In this document: one piece after another, positions 1-7,165 of the stretch
How positions within the stretch are numbered: position 1 is the stretch's first letter
Layout: each line of letters opens with the position of its first letter
Origin: Dokdonia sinensis
Lineage (GTDB): Bacteria > Bacteroidota > Bacteroidia > Flavobacteriales > Flavobacteriaceae
Assembly (NCBI RefSeq): GCF_003688895.1
Contig: NZ_REFV01000009.1
Span: forward strand, 82,447-146,446
Direction of reading: 5' to 3'
DNA: 64,000 bases
Translations under genes and position numbers: made by a program
Notes under the pieces: generated by a model
The model's database searches: none
What the model saw: only the letters and a program-made list of their open reading frames with translations
What the model was told of the DNA's origin: nothing

Positions 1-1
1 T

Positions 2-103
2 CAAGGTGCAAATACTTCTCACAAAGACGACAAAGGGAATACCGCCTACGACCACGCAAAGATGCAGGGAGCAAAGGACTTAATGGAAATTCTTAAAGAA
101 TAA
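2..103 (+). CDS. C-terminal end of an ankyrin-repeat protein (partial)
   Basis: An open frame enters from the left edge and stops at TAA 101-103. The 33 visible residues follow the ankyrin pattern: a Gly-Ala-Asn turn, then D-x-x-G-N-T-A-x-D-x-A, then a short helix ending in LMEILKE. This is the typical last repeat of a small ankyrin protein. The start and the number of repeats lie outside the window. It is followed directly by a perfect stem-loop that can end transcription from both sides. Ankyrin repeats mediate protein-protein contacts; nothing more specific can be said. Confidence 0.7.
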   Translation, partial: QGANTSHKDDKGNTAYDHAKMQGAKDLMEILKE

Positions 104-150
104 AGTGGCTATCTAAAAAGAATTCTTACTCTTCTTAAATAGCCACTTTA
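101..150. terminator. Bidirectional stem-loop terminator
   Basis: A perfect 12-bp inverted repeat (101-112 pairs with 139-150, TAAAGTGGCTAT) starts at the stop codon of the ankyrin gene and lies just downstream of the minus-strand lipoprotein gene. A/T-rich flanks on both sides suit a shared terminator for the two converging genes. Confidence 0.75.
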
Positions 151-169
151 ATAATACAAAGCTATACTC

Positions 170-622
170 TTAATAATGTACGGAAAATTCACCGTCACTC
201 AGGGTGGCGCTACTTCCTGAAGTGAGTACAGGTTTGGTCTTGAAGTCAAAACGTCCTGCAATGTATTTTTTGTCCTTATTGTGTTCGGTGATGACAAGTG
301 TTCCCTCTGTTGCAATTCCTGCGTCTTCATCCGTTTTTTGATACTTGCCTTGTACAGGAAGTTCATATGTATATGCTCCCGTAGCTATATCTTGAGGTAA
401 AAACAGCTGAATATCCTCACCATCTCCCTGTGCACCTGTGAGTAATAACGTCTTAGTAATGGGAGATATAAATCCCGATGCAAACTTTGCTTCATATGAT
501 GTTCCATTTACAGATGCTGTAAAGGTGTTTTTCATTAGTGTGGGAGCTTTCTTGTCATTGCCACAACTCAATAGGAAGAGGATCAGTAGACCTACCATTC
601 CTAGGTTAAATATTGTTTTCAT
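170..622 (-). CDS. Small putative lipoprotein, last gene of the 5.8-0.2 kb operon
   Basis: About 150 residues. I chose the start at 622 (MKTIFNLGMVG...), because it gives a compact lipoprotein signal peptide: a short Lys-containing n-region, a hydrophobic stretch and the lipobox LLSC. The in-frame ATG at 643 adds seven polar residues and overlaps the preceding gene by 10 bp. The mature part (FTASVNGTSYEAKFASG..., GAQGDGEDIQLFLP, YIAGRFDF) resembles the small beta-rich lipoproteins of Bacteroidetes often annotated as DUF6252, but I assign this only by pattern. It is probably anchored in the outer membrane. Function unknown. Confidence 0.7.
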   Translation of the reverse strand: MKTIFNLGMVGLLILFLLSCGNDKKAPTLMKNTFTASVNGTSYEAKFASGFISPITKTLLLTGAQGDGEDIQLFLPQDIATGAYTYELPVQGKYQKTDEDAGIATEGTLVITEHNKDKKYIAGRFDFKTKPVLTSGSSATLSDGEFSVHY

Positions 623-633
623 TGTTTTTATGT

Positions 634-1209
634 TTAAATCCATACGATAAGGTTTACCTCCTGAATCTCACCCGAAACTCCTAATGGTATAGCTTTAAGC
701 TTAATGGAGTATTTCCCTTTATCTAATTTACCAGGATATGCACCATTTGTAAGCGGGTCGCCTTGTGCATAAGTGAGCAAAGAAATGATGTCAAAGGTTT
801 CCACAGGCTCCAGCATTTCTCCAGGAAAGAACGGCATAGGTTGACGTTTTACCGAGCGTATCAATTTTCCGTTGCGGTAGAGTTCTGTTACAAATTCAAA
901 AAGTACGATACCGCGCTCCTGCTCATCACGAGGAATCCCAAACCCTTCAAAATTAAAATTGATAGGATATTTCCCCATTTTAAAATCTTTAAAGAGGTCA
1001 ACCGCATTGCCATTCTTGAGCTTGATTTCTAGCGACGATTTGTTTTTAATAAGCATTTTCCCGTTTACAGATGCTTTTTTCTGCAACACGTTTACTGGTT
1101 TTACAGTTTCTATTCTTGGTTTAACCATATTGGTATTTGGTTTAAGTTGCGCTTTCGCGAAAGCGGATACTAAAATCATTGCTGTAAGTACTATTGTTTT
1201 TTTCATCAT
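634..1209 (-). CDS. Secreted protein of unknown function, signal peptide ends in palindrome-encoded AFAKA
   Basis: 191 residues. The N-terminus MMKKTIVLTAMILVSAFAKA-Q is a classic signal peptide, with AKA fitting the AxA rule of signal peptidase I. The codons for AFAKA are exactly the 16-bp palindrome at 1150-1165 that recurs across the window. The mature protein is beta-rich with no cysteines that I can see and matches no family I recognise. It is the fifth of six minus-strand genes with small gaps (35 bp to the next upstream gene), so probably co-transcribed with the OmpA-like and paralogous repeat proteins and exported with them. Confidence 0.75.
   Translation of the reverse strand: MMKKTIVLTAMILVSAFAKAQLKPNTNMVKPRIETVKPVNVLQKKASVNGKMLIKNKSSLEIKLKNGNAVDLFKDFKMGKYPINFNFEGFGIPRDEQERGIVLFEFVTELYRNGKLIRSVKRQPMPFFPGEMLEPVETFDIISLLTYAQGDPLTNGAYPGKLDKGKYSIKLKAIPLGVSGEIQEVNLIVWI
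1150..1165. repeat. 16-bp palindrome, exact copy 1
   Basis: CGCTTTCGCGAAAGCG inside a secreted-protein gene, read as AFAKA at the signal-peptidase site. Confidence 0.9.
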
Positions 1210-1244
1210 TTATTTTTTAAAAATTAATATTTAGATTTCAGAGA

Positions 1245-1892
1245 TTATTCGACCCAGATTTTGTCAATGGCATAATTAAGTCCTGTCGAAGGATAACCGT
1301 AAAATTCGAACTTGATTCCGTCTACGTCAGACATTTCAAACTTTCCGGGACTGCCGTCACTAGGTTGTTTTTTAGTAAAATGGCTCAGTTCCATAGTGAT
1401 TACTTTACCCTTATGATGCCCAGCATCGTTTATAGATCCGTGAAAAGGAGTTAAATCTTTTCCGTTACCGCGCCAAAAGGCTCTGTTAGGACCATTAGTC
1501 CACATATTGAGATAGACCCGTGCAAAGTTGGATTTCCCTTTAAAAGAAATGTTGACGGTTTTATATTTAGATAAGTCCATATTGAGCGCATCTTTACGCA
1601 TCCCACCATAGGATACCGTCATCGAACTTGCAGTGCCAAAACCGGTACTGCTTATGAGCAATCCATCTTTTATCTGGAACTGAAACAGCTGGTCATACGG
1701 ATTCTCTCCCACGTTATACAGTATTGTGCGCTTGTTGCCTATGATGGTTTTTCCCTCCCGTTCTATCTTCTCTTTAGAAGCCTTTTTTGTGGTAAATAAT
1801 GCAACTTCTCCGGTTGAGAAATCATCCCAAAGGATTTGTGCATTTGTTAGACAGCTCAGTAACAAACAGCTTAGTATGATTAGATTTTTCAT
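1245..1892 (-). CDS. Secreted beta-sandwich-like protein of unknown function
   Basis: 215 residues with an N-terminal signal peptide (MKNLIILSCLLLSCLTNAQ). The pattern of alternating hydrophobic strands, SSMTVSYGG, YKTVNISFKGKSNFARVYLNMW, and a closing segment KFEFYGYPSTGLNYAIDKIWVE, resembles carbohydrate-binding or jelly-roll modules, where the last strand reports a calculated line such as 'IDKIWVE'. This is a structural impression only. Its gene starts 3 bp after the stop of the upstream 421-residue gene, which suggests translational coupling in one operon. Confidence 0.7.
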   Translation of the reverse strand: MKNLIILSCLLLSCLTNAQILWDDFSTGEVALFTTKKASKEKIEREGKTIIGNKRTILYNVGENPYDQLFQFQIKDGLLISSTGFGTASSMTVSYGGMRKDALNMDLSKYKTVNISFKGKSNFARVYLNMWTNGPNRAFWRGNGKDLTPFHGSINDAGHHKGKVITMELSHFTKKQPSDGSPGKFEMSDVDGIKFEFYGYPSTGLNYAIDKIWVE

Positions 1893-1895
1893 ATT

Positions 1896-3161
1896 TTATT
1901 CTTTTACGAGTTCTAGAGTGTAGTGGTAACCGTAGCGCAGATCCCCGCTATCCAGTAAAATGTCACCATAGCCTCTTGCATACCTGTTGCCTCCCACCGT
2001 TTCTAACCAGAAGGTGTCATCTGTGTTGGGAATTCTTCTTCGGTTACTTGTATTCGGTACTATGGGATAATCATTAGCCTGCGTTGTGCCACTTAAAAAT
2101 TTGAGTATTTCTTTTAAGTTAATCTTGCGCTCTGCATATTCATTATTCGGAATTCCCCAAACCCCAAATCGCACTTTTCCATAATCTTGGACATTAAATG
2201 TATTTGTAAAAGAAGCGTTGTGGTCTATATTCTGAAGGGATTGAGCGATGTGAAAGACAATAGACGTTTGAGGGCGCTCTACTTCTCCTACGCTCCACTT
2301 GCGTTTTGCACCATCGTAAATTACGCTTGTTCTTTTTTCTGAAGCATCTTTAGAGGGTACTGCCCTATTATTTATAGTCATTGTGGAGGATATTCCTACT
2401 TCTTGCATATCACCATCTCCTATATCATTAGAGCGATTAAATTTTATGCTGTTGAGGGTGTTCTTGAGGAGGAAGGCTTTTTTTGTCCCAGAGGCCACGG
2501 CATTACCAGTACTCGAAGTATTCAAAACTCGAGTCCCGTTCCAACTGCCCGTGTTTGTGTTATTGTACCTTCCTTTAAATTCATTATTTGAGATAAAGTT
2601 CATTGAGAAATCCTCTACCTTTGCACCCTCTTTTGTAGTGTAGTTACCCGTGAGTTTGCTATACGTTACATCATACTTTCCCCATATCATTCCACCATTA
2701 TTGCCATAGTGACCGGCCACTATTCCCGTAGGACTGTGCACAAAATAGATGTTTTGAAAATTGGTCTTCCAGTCGCCTTCTAGGTAATGCTGTTTCATAT
2801 CGGCTATTTTTGTACCGTTCCATTTTCCTTGCGATGATGAGCCTTTCCACCTCCAGGCCCCATTAAACCCTTGGCTGGTTTTTGTAAATTGAAATTCTCC
2901 TTCGTTTCCATTATTGTAAAAAATGCCACGTATTACATTACCAGAATTTTGTGTAGATCTTATGGCGCCTACTTTTCCGTAAGTGCCTACGACATAATTT
3001 CCTTTTTGGTGTAAGATAATATCTCCATGATTTGTTCGGTAGGTTCCTGTCCAATCTACCGCAGGAGTTTCGGTCTTATTATTTTGTGTTATTGGTTCTG
3101 AGTACGCTTTCGCGAAAGCGGAAACAAAAACCAGTATCGTTAGTATGATATATTTTCTCAT
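1896..3161 (-). CDS. Secreted repeat protein, paralogue of the neighbouring gene
   Basis: 421 residues. The signal peptide ends ...VSAFAKA-Y, again encoded by the palindrome (3105-3120). Residues about 35-215 contain two repeats built on 'NHGDIxLHQ...GxYG..G...G.F.N....G.F.F.......G.WRW......G.WNGT'. The C-terminal third (from about residue 240) is a second domain ending RIPNTDDTFWLETVGG...RGYGDI. The same two-part layout and the same RIPxxxDTFW motif occur in the next gene upstream, so the two are paralogues from a tandem duplication. The N-terminal repeats are reminiscent of beta-sheet proteins that sense or bind a surface ligand, but I do not recognise the family. Confidence 0.75.
   Translation of the reverse strand: MRKYIILTILVFVSAFAKAYSEPITQNNKTETPAVDWTGTYRTNHGDIILHQKGNYVVGTYGKVGAIRSTQNSGNVIRGIFYNNGNEGEFQFTKTSQGFNGAWRWKGSSSQGKWNGTKIADMKQHYLEGDWKTNFQNIYFVHSPTGIVAGHYGNNGGMIWGKYDVTYSKLTGNYTTKEGAKVEDFSMNFISNNEFKGRYNNTNTGSWNGTRVLNTSSTGNAVASGTKKAFLLKNTLNSIKFNRSNDIGDGDMQEVGISSTMTINNRAVPSKDASEKRTSVIYDGAKRKWSVGEVERPQTSIVFHIAQSLQNIDHNASFTNTFNVQDYGKVRFGVWGIPNNEYAERKINLKEILKFLSGTTQANDYPIVPNTSNRRRIPNTDDTFWLETVGGNRYARGYGDILLDSGDLRYGYHYTLELVKE
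3105..3120. repeat. 16-bp palindrome, exact copy 2
   Basis: Exact copy inside the 421-residue repeat-protein gene, read as AFAKA at the signal-peptidase site. Confidence 0.9.
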
Positions 3162-3173
3162 TGTCGTTATATT

Positions 3174-4388
3174 TTAATTTAGGACTTCAATCTTGTAGAA
3201 GTATCCCCATTTGTAATTGTTTGAAAATTGAGCAAAACCATAACCTCGTACGGTTCTGTTGTAGGCGATGTTTGGGTAGGGTTGTTCTACCCAGAAGGTG
3301 TGATCACTCCCAGGGATGCGCATCCTGCCATCTGGCCCGTTCTGGAAGCTGTTCTTGTGGATGTCTGCATTTAAAAAGCGTATAATATCATCCAGATTTA
3401 TGGTCGCCGAAACTAGATTTTCTTGTGCATTGCTTACCTGATAGGTTCTGGAAGAAATAAGATTGAGTCTTAAATCGAGCTCGCTGTAAAATTTACCCGT
3501 TTTTGAATTGTAAAAAACATCAAAATTGAATGTTTGATTGATAGGATATTCCTTGTTCTTCTCCCATTTCTTGTTATTTACATTGTACAATGTCTTTACA
3601 TATTGATTACTGAACTGATCTCTTACGATAGCTTCAAGATTTGCGCTCGCTTTTACCTCATTACCGCGACCACTCTCGTAGTTTTTGATTTTTTCTAATG
3701 TAAATCGCACCTTCTTAAGTTCTGGGAAGATGCCTTTGAGCTCTCGGTCTTTTCCGTCTAGAAAAATCGTCCCGTGCATACCACCATGTAATCGTACGCT
3801 TATTTTCTTGTGGGAAGGGCTATTAATATTTTCGTCTAGACCTATTTTCCCATTAAAATGTACAATCCCGCTTGCATCCATATAATTGTCACCGTAGACA
3901 TAGTACACTTTACCTGAGTTTGCATACAAGAATCCAGCGGTTTTGCCATATTGGGCATCCATAAGCTCGAGTTTCCCGTGATTTGTAAAGAAGGTTCTGG
4001 TAAGGGTTCTAGAGTTTACAGGCAATGGGTTCTTGAAGTTTCCGTTCCACGTGCCTCTCCAGTAATTTTTATTAGGATCAGAGGTCCATCTCCAGTTTCC
4101 TTTCCAAGAGCGGTTGGATTGTGGCATAAAGGATACAATCCCCTTGGTATTTTGATTTGTAAACATTCCTGTGTATTGCGTGCCACGACCACTTATTGTA
4201 AACGAAGAAAGCAAGATGTGACCCCTCTGGTTATAAATACCTATGGCCTTTCCTCCATTCTGACTGTGCATAATATGTACATCTCCGTGTCCAGTATCGT
4301 ATATCGCAGAACTTAATTTTTTTCCAGTATTAGCTCTTACTGTCGTTATGGTGCATATTGTAACTAGTAGCAGTATGAGTGTTCTCAT
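3174..4388 (-). CDS. Secreted repeat protein, paralogue of the next gene
   Basis: 404 residues with signal peptide MRTLILLLVTICTITTVRA. Two N-terminal repeats carry the pattern HGDVHIM / HGKLELM followed by G-IY, G-MFTN, and W-RGTWNG. The C-terminal domain ends RIPGSDHTFWVEQPY...RGYGFAQFSNNYKWGYFYKIEVLN, matching the paralogue just downstream (gap 12 bp). Divergence is high, so the duplication is old. Export by Sec is clear; no T9SS sorting domain is visible, so it may stay periplasmic or be surface-anchored through a partner such as the OmpA-like protein encoded first in the operon. Confidence 0.75.
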   Translation of the reverse strand: MRTLILLLVTICTITTVRANTGKKLSSAIYDTGHGDVHIMHSQNGGKAIGIYNQRGHILLSSFTISGRGTQYTGMFTNQNTKGIVSFMPQSNRSWKGNWRWTSDPNKNYWRGTWNGNFKNPLPVNSRTLTRTFFTNHGKLELMDAQYGKTAGFLYANSGKVYYVYGDNYMDASGIVHFNGKIGLDENINSPSHKKISVRLHGGMHGTIFLDGKDRELKGIFPELKKVRFTLEKIKNYESGRGNEVKASANLEAIVRDQFSNQYVKTLYNVNNKKWEKNKEYPINQTFNFDVFYNSKTGKFYSELDLRLNLISSRTYQVSNAQENLVSATINLDDIIRFLNADIHKNSFQNGPDGRMRIPGSDHTFWVEQPYPNIAYNRTVRGYGFAQFSNNYKWGYFYKIEVLN

Positions 4389-4414
4389 AGTTTCTAAATT
4401 TTAAGTTATTGTGA

Positions 4415-5779
4415 TTATATTTTTTTGATTTCAACACGGCGATTTTTTGCCTTTGCTACAGTGGTATTTTCTGTGGACAGGGGCATTGTAGCTCCTTTTC
4501 CTATCGTTGTGATGCGAGAGGCATCTATACCAAATTCACTTTGAAGCGCTGTTTGTACGGCCTGAGCACGTTCTTGAGATAATGGAATATTTATGCTATC
4601 GTCTCCGTCGCTATCTGTATGTCCTATGACTTCATAATATGCAGTAGCGTTAGATTGCATTGCCTGGGCAATAAGTTTGAGAGTGGCATAAGAAGAAGGC
4701 TTAATTTGAGCCGATCCTGTCTCAAAAGTGATCCCGTGTGCTTGGTAAGAGCCATTGTCAAAAAGGCGCTCACTCGTTTCTACGCCGGTAGCAAACTTGA
4801 AGTTGCTTATAAAAAAGTGGTCATTTGCAGTACTTATCTCACTTTCTAAACGTAGTGTAGAGAATACTGTTTCTGGCTCCACCGCGCGAGGAATGTCCAG
4901 CACCTTGTCTTCGTTTACATACACTTTCATACGCGTTCCTTTTTTTAAGATGGCAATGTGTATCGGAGTTCCGATGCTTCCTTTTTTAGAGAATTCAATA
5001 TGTGGCTTGTACCCGGTGAGTCCCATCCCTTTTTTTAGCGTTTTCTTCTCTATGCTAACACCGCCGCCGCTTCCGCTGCCATTTGCGATTTTGATAGCGG
5101 TATATTCCTTACCACTCTTGTGCTTGTTGAGGTACATATTGGGATTTTCCAGCGAGGAAAAAAGGACATACAAGTGTCGCTTAAAGGCAAAGGTGTCCGG
5201 ATTATAATCTCTCATAATGTCAAACTCTAGCGTAAAATCTTCTGGAAGTTCTCCTGGCAACTCATTAAAAACATAGCTACCTATTCCTTGTCCTATGCGC
5301 ATCCAGTTACCAGGAACTGCATTTACGGTAACAACCTCTGCACTTAAATTTGTGTTCCACTTCTGAGGGAGATCGCCTACGACATCTGCGGTAAAGTCTT
5401 CGTAGGCCACAAGGGTCTCTCCAGGCACAAAATCATATTTAGTATATGCTTCAAAAGAGGTGCTAGGCGTATCACTCATTTCCTGATCCATAGGAGCTGT
5501 TTCCTCCCATTGCACACCATCCATCGAGTCAGAAAATGTGCCATTAGACATCGGATCTTCTACGGGATACGTATCCATCTCGTCCTGAGGTTGGGTTTGC
5601 TCATCTTCTCCCAGATCGAGCATTTTGTCTATTTGCTTATCTGCTTTTTCTTCGAGCTTTTTTGTGGTTTTATCCAGTTTTTTCTCAAGCTTCTTCGTGA
5701 GCTTTTTTAAGAACTGTGCTTCTGCTTGTCCTGAAAAAGCAAGGAAGCATATCAATACTAATAATGGTAAGCGTTTCAT
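4415..5779 (-). CDS. OmpA-family outer-membrane/peptidoglycan-binding protein
   Basis: 454 residues. Signal peptide (to about residue 21), then a strongly charged Lys/Glu helix (FLKKLTKKLEKKLDKTTKKL, about 23-55), then an acidic linker, a central beta-rich domain (about 105-330), and a C-terminal OmpA domain (about 335-454) with the family hallmarks YEVIGHTDSDGDD, LSQERAQAV and AKAKNRRVEI that bind diaminopimelate in peptidoglycan. The central part resembles LamG/concanavalin-like sandwiches seen in other Bacteroidetes OmpA proteins. First gene of a probable six-gene minus-strand operon; it shares its upstream region with the divergent sigma-factor gene. Confidence 0.85.
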   Translation of the reverse strand: MKRLPLLVLICFLAFSGQAEAQFLKKLTKKLEKKLDKTTKKLEEKADKQIDKMLDLGEDEQTQPQDEMDTYPVEDPMSNGTFSDSMDGVQWEETAPMDQEMSDTPSTSFEAYTKYDFVPGETLVAYEDFTADVVGDLPQKWNTNLSAEVVTVNAVPGNWMRIGQGIGSYVFNELPGELPEDFTLEFDIMRDYNPDTFAFKRHLYVLFSSLENPNMYLNKHKSGKEYTAIKIANGSGSGGGVSIEKKTLKKGMGLTGYKPHIEFSKKGSIGTPIHIAILKKGTRMKVYVNEDKVLDIPRAVEPETVFSTLRLESEISTANDHFFISNFKFATGVETSERLFDNGSYQAHGITFETGSAQIKPSSYATLKLIAQAMQSNATAYYEVIGHTDSDGDDSINIPLSQERAQAVQTALQSEFGIDASRITTIGKGATMPLSTENTTVAKAKNRRVEIKKI

Positions 5780-5822
5780 ATCTTTTGGTTTTAAGATTCA
5801 CTCCTTTATGCAGGATTTAAGG

Positions 5823-5877
5823 AAAGGTTAACACGCATTTTTAATTTTGTATTTTTAAGGAGAGAATGTTAACCTTT
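5823..5877. promoter_or_regulatory. 11-bp inverted repeat flanking the sigma-factor promoter
   Basis: AAAGGTTAACA (5823-5833) and its exact complement TGTTAACCTTT (5867-5877) sit 44 bp apart centre to centre, four helical turns. The left arm lies where the -33 element of the sigma-factor promoter should be; the right arm contains the end of the start codon. Either a DNA operator for looping or autoregulation, or an mRNA stem that hides the start, would fit. The arms also lie in the upstream region of the divergent OmpA-like gene. Confidence 0.5.
5842..5849 (+). promoter_or_regulatory. -7 promoter box of the sigma-factor gene
   Basis: TAATTTTG matches the Bacteroidetes -7 consensus TAnnTTTG in all fixed positions. 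It is 16 bp upstream of the ATG, giving a short leader that includes the purine-rich AAGGAGAG (5857-5864), an unusually good Shine-Dalgarno-like sequence for this genome. No clear TTG is present at -33. Confidence 0.5.
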
Positions 5878-6444
5878 TATGACCAATCATCATTAATGAC
5901 AAAGGAACCCGCTATAAGAGATTTAAAATCAGGCGATGCTCAGGCATATAAGGGGATTTATGATGGATATCGAGAAGCTTTTTTTGCTTTCGCGAAAGCG
6001 TACAATCTACCGCAGGAAGATCTGGTAGATATATATCAAGATAGTGTGCTTAAATTATACGAGAATGTGATGTCACGCAAGGTGACTGAATTCTCGAGCA
6101 CCATCAAAACATATCTTTTTAGTATCGGGAAGTTTAAAATTTATGAGACGCTACGCGCCAGGAAAAAGATGATGCCTGCTGGCGAATTAGAATTAGAAGA
6201 TCAAAACATAGAAACCGCCGAACTCGAAGAAAACGGATTAACACCTAGGCAGGAACAATTAAAGGTTCAGTTTAAAAAACTGGGAGAGCGGTGCCGGCAT
6301 ATTTTAGAACTGTTTTACCTAAAAGGCCTTCGAATCGCCGAAATTAAAGAAGCTGAGGGTTATGAAAATGAAAATACCGTAAAGGCCACAAAATCACGTT
6401 GCCTCAAACAATTAAAACAACTGATGTCCCCTAAAAATGACTAA
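5866..6444 (+). CDS. RNA polymerase sigma factor, sigma-70 (ECF-like) family
   Basis: 192 residues. Region 2 spans about residues 20-90 (YKGIYDGYREAFFAFAKAYNL, DIYQDSVLKLYENV, FSSTIKTYLFSIGKFKIYETLR), and region 4 about 125-190, a helix-turn-helix of the form CRHILELFYLKGLRIAEIKEAEGYENENTVKATKSRCLKQL. It lacks the sigma 1 and 3 regions, as in ECF factors. ATG 5866 is preceded by AAGGAGAG; a second ATG at 5896 is possible. The palindrome variant at 5985-6000 encodes FAFAKA in region 2. It overlaps the next gene by 8 bp, the usual layout for a sigma factor and its partner. Confidence 0.85.
   Translation: MLTFYDQSSLMTKEPAIRDLKSGDAQAYKGIYDGYREAFFAFAKAYNLPQEDLVDIYQDSVLKLYENVMSRKVTEFSSTIKTYLFSIGKFKIYETLRARKKMMPAGELELEDQNIETAELEENGLTPRQEQLKVQFKKLGERCRHILELFYLKGLRIAEIKEAEGYENENTVKATKSRCLKQLKQLMSPKND
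5985..6000. repeat. Palindrome variant, one change
   Basis: First base T instead of C; in the sigma-factor gene, read as FAFAKA. Confidence 0.8.
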
Positions 6445-7165
6445 CGAAACCCTCATAGAAAAGTATTTTACCGCGGGTCTTACTCCAGAGGAGCAAGCAC
6501 TTTTCAATAGTCGCTTGACTCAAGATCCAGAGTTTGCTGCACGATTTGAGCTCGAGAAGGATCTGCGCGCTGTGCTTATAGATAAAGGAAAAGAAGACTT
6601 GAAAACTCAATTCCAAATCTTGGAAGACCAGAGGTACAATTCTGACTCTACAATAGAAAAGAGCAGCTTCCTAAAATATGCCGTCGCGGCTTGCATCATC
6701 ATAGGTACAACCTTGCTGGCAGTAAACTTTTTTAAGCCATCACTTTCAAACGAAGAGCTATTTGCTCAAAATTTCCAGCCTTATTCTAATATCATAGCTC
6801 CTGTAGAGCGCGGAGAAACCCCAGATGATCTTTTAGGAAAGTCTTTTGCTCTTTATGAACAAGGCAATTATGAAGAAGCCCAACGCAAGTTTCAAGAATT
6901 GTATGATGCCTCTGGTGACCGTTACCTGCTATTTTATCGCGCAAATGCACTTCTAGCCCTTGATAGGAGTGCTGATGCGATTGAGGTTTTCAAGTCTCAC
7001 CAAGAAACAACTGATAATTTTTTGGGAAAATCCAAGTGGTACCTCGCTCTTTCTTACCTTAAAAATAACGATAGCCAAAAAGCCATTGAACTTTTAAAAG
7101 AAATCAAACAAACAAAAACATACAATCACGAGAGGGTTGATGCTATAGTTGATGAGTTAGAGTGA
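6437..7165 (+). CDS. Membrane protein with anti-sigma-like N-terminus and periplasmic TPR repeats
   Basis: 242 residues. The cytoplasmic part (1-70) has the zinc-free anti-sigma look: LIEKYFTAGLTPEEQALFNSRLTQDPEFAARFELEKDL. A single transmembrane helix lies at about 76-95 (FLKYAVAACIIIGTTLLAVNFF). The rest forms TPR pairs (SFALYEQGNYEEAQRKFQEL, YFRANALLALDRSADAIEVF, YLALSYLKNNDSQKAIELLKEI). Overlap with the sigma gene suggests it holds that sigma factor at the membrane and releases it on a periplasmic signal; this role is inferred. Its 3' end overlaps the convergent TPR-CHAT gene by 23 bp. Confidence 0.75.
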   Translation: MTNETLIEKYFTAGLTPEEQALFNSRLTQDPEFAARFELEKDLRAVLIDKGKEDLKTQFQILEDQRYNSDSTIEKSSFLKYAVAACIIIGTTLLAVNFFKPSLSNEELFAQNFQPYSNIIAPVERGETPDDLLGKSFALYEQGNYEEAQRKFQELYDASGDRYLLFYRANALLALDRSADAIEVFKSHQETTDNFLGKSKWYLALSYLKNNDSQKAIELLKEIKQTKTYNHERVDAIVDELE

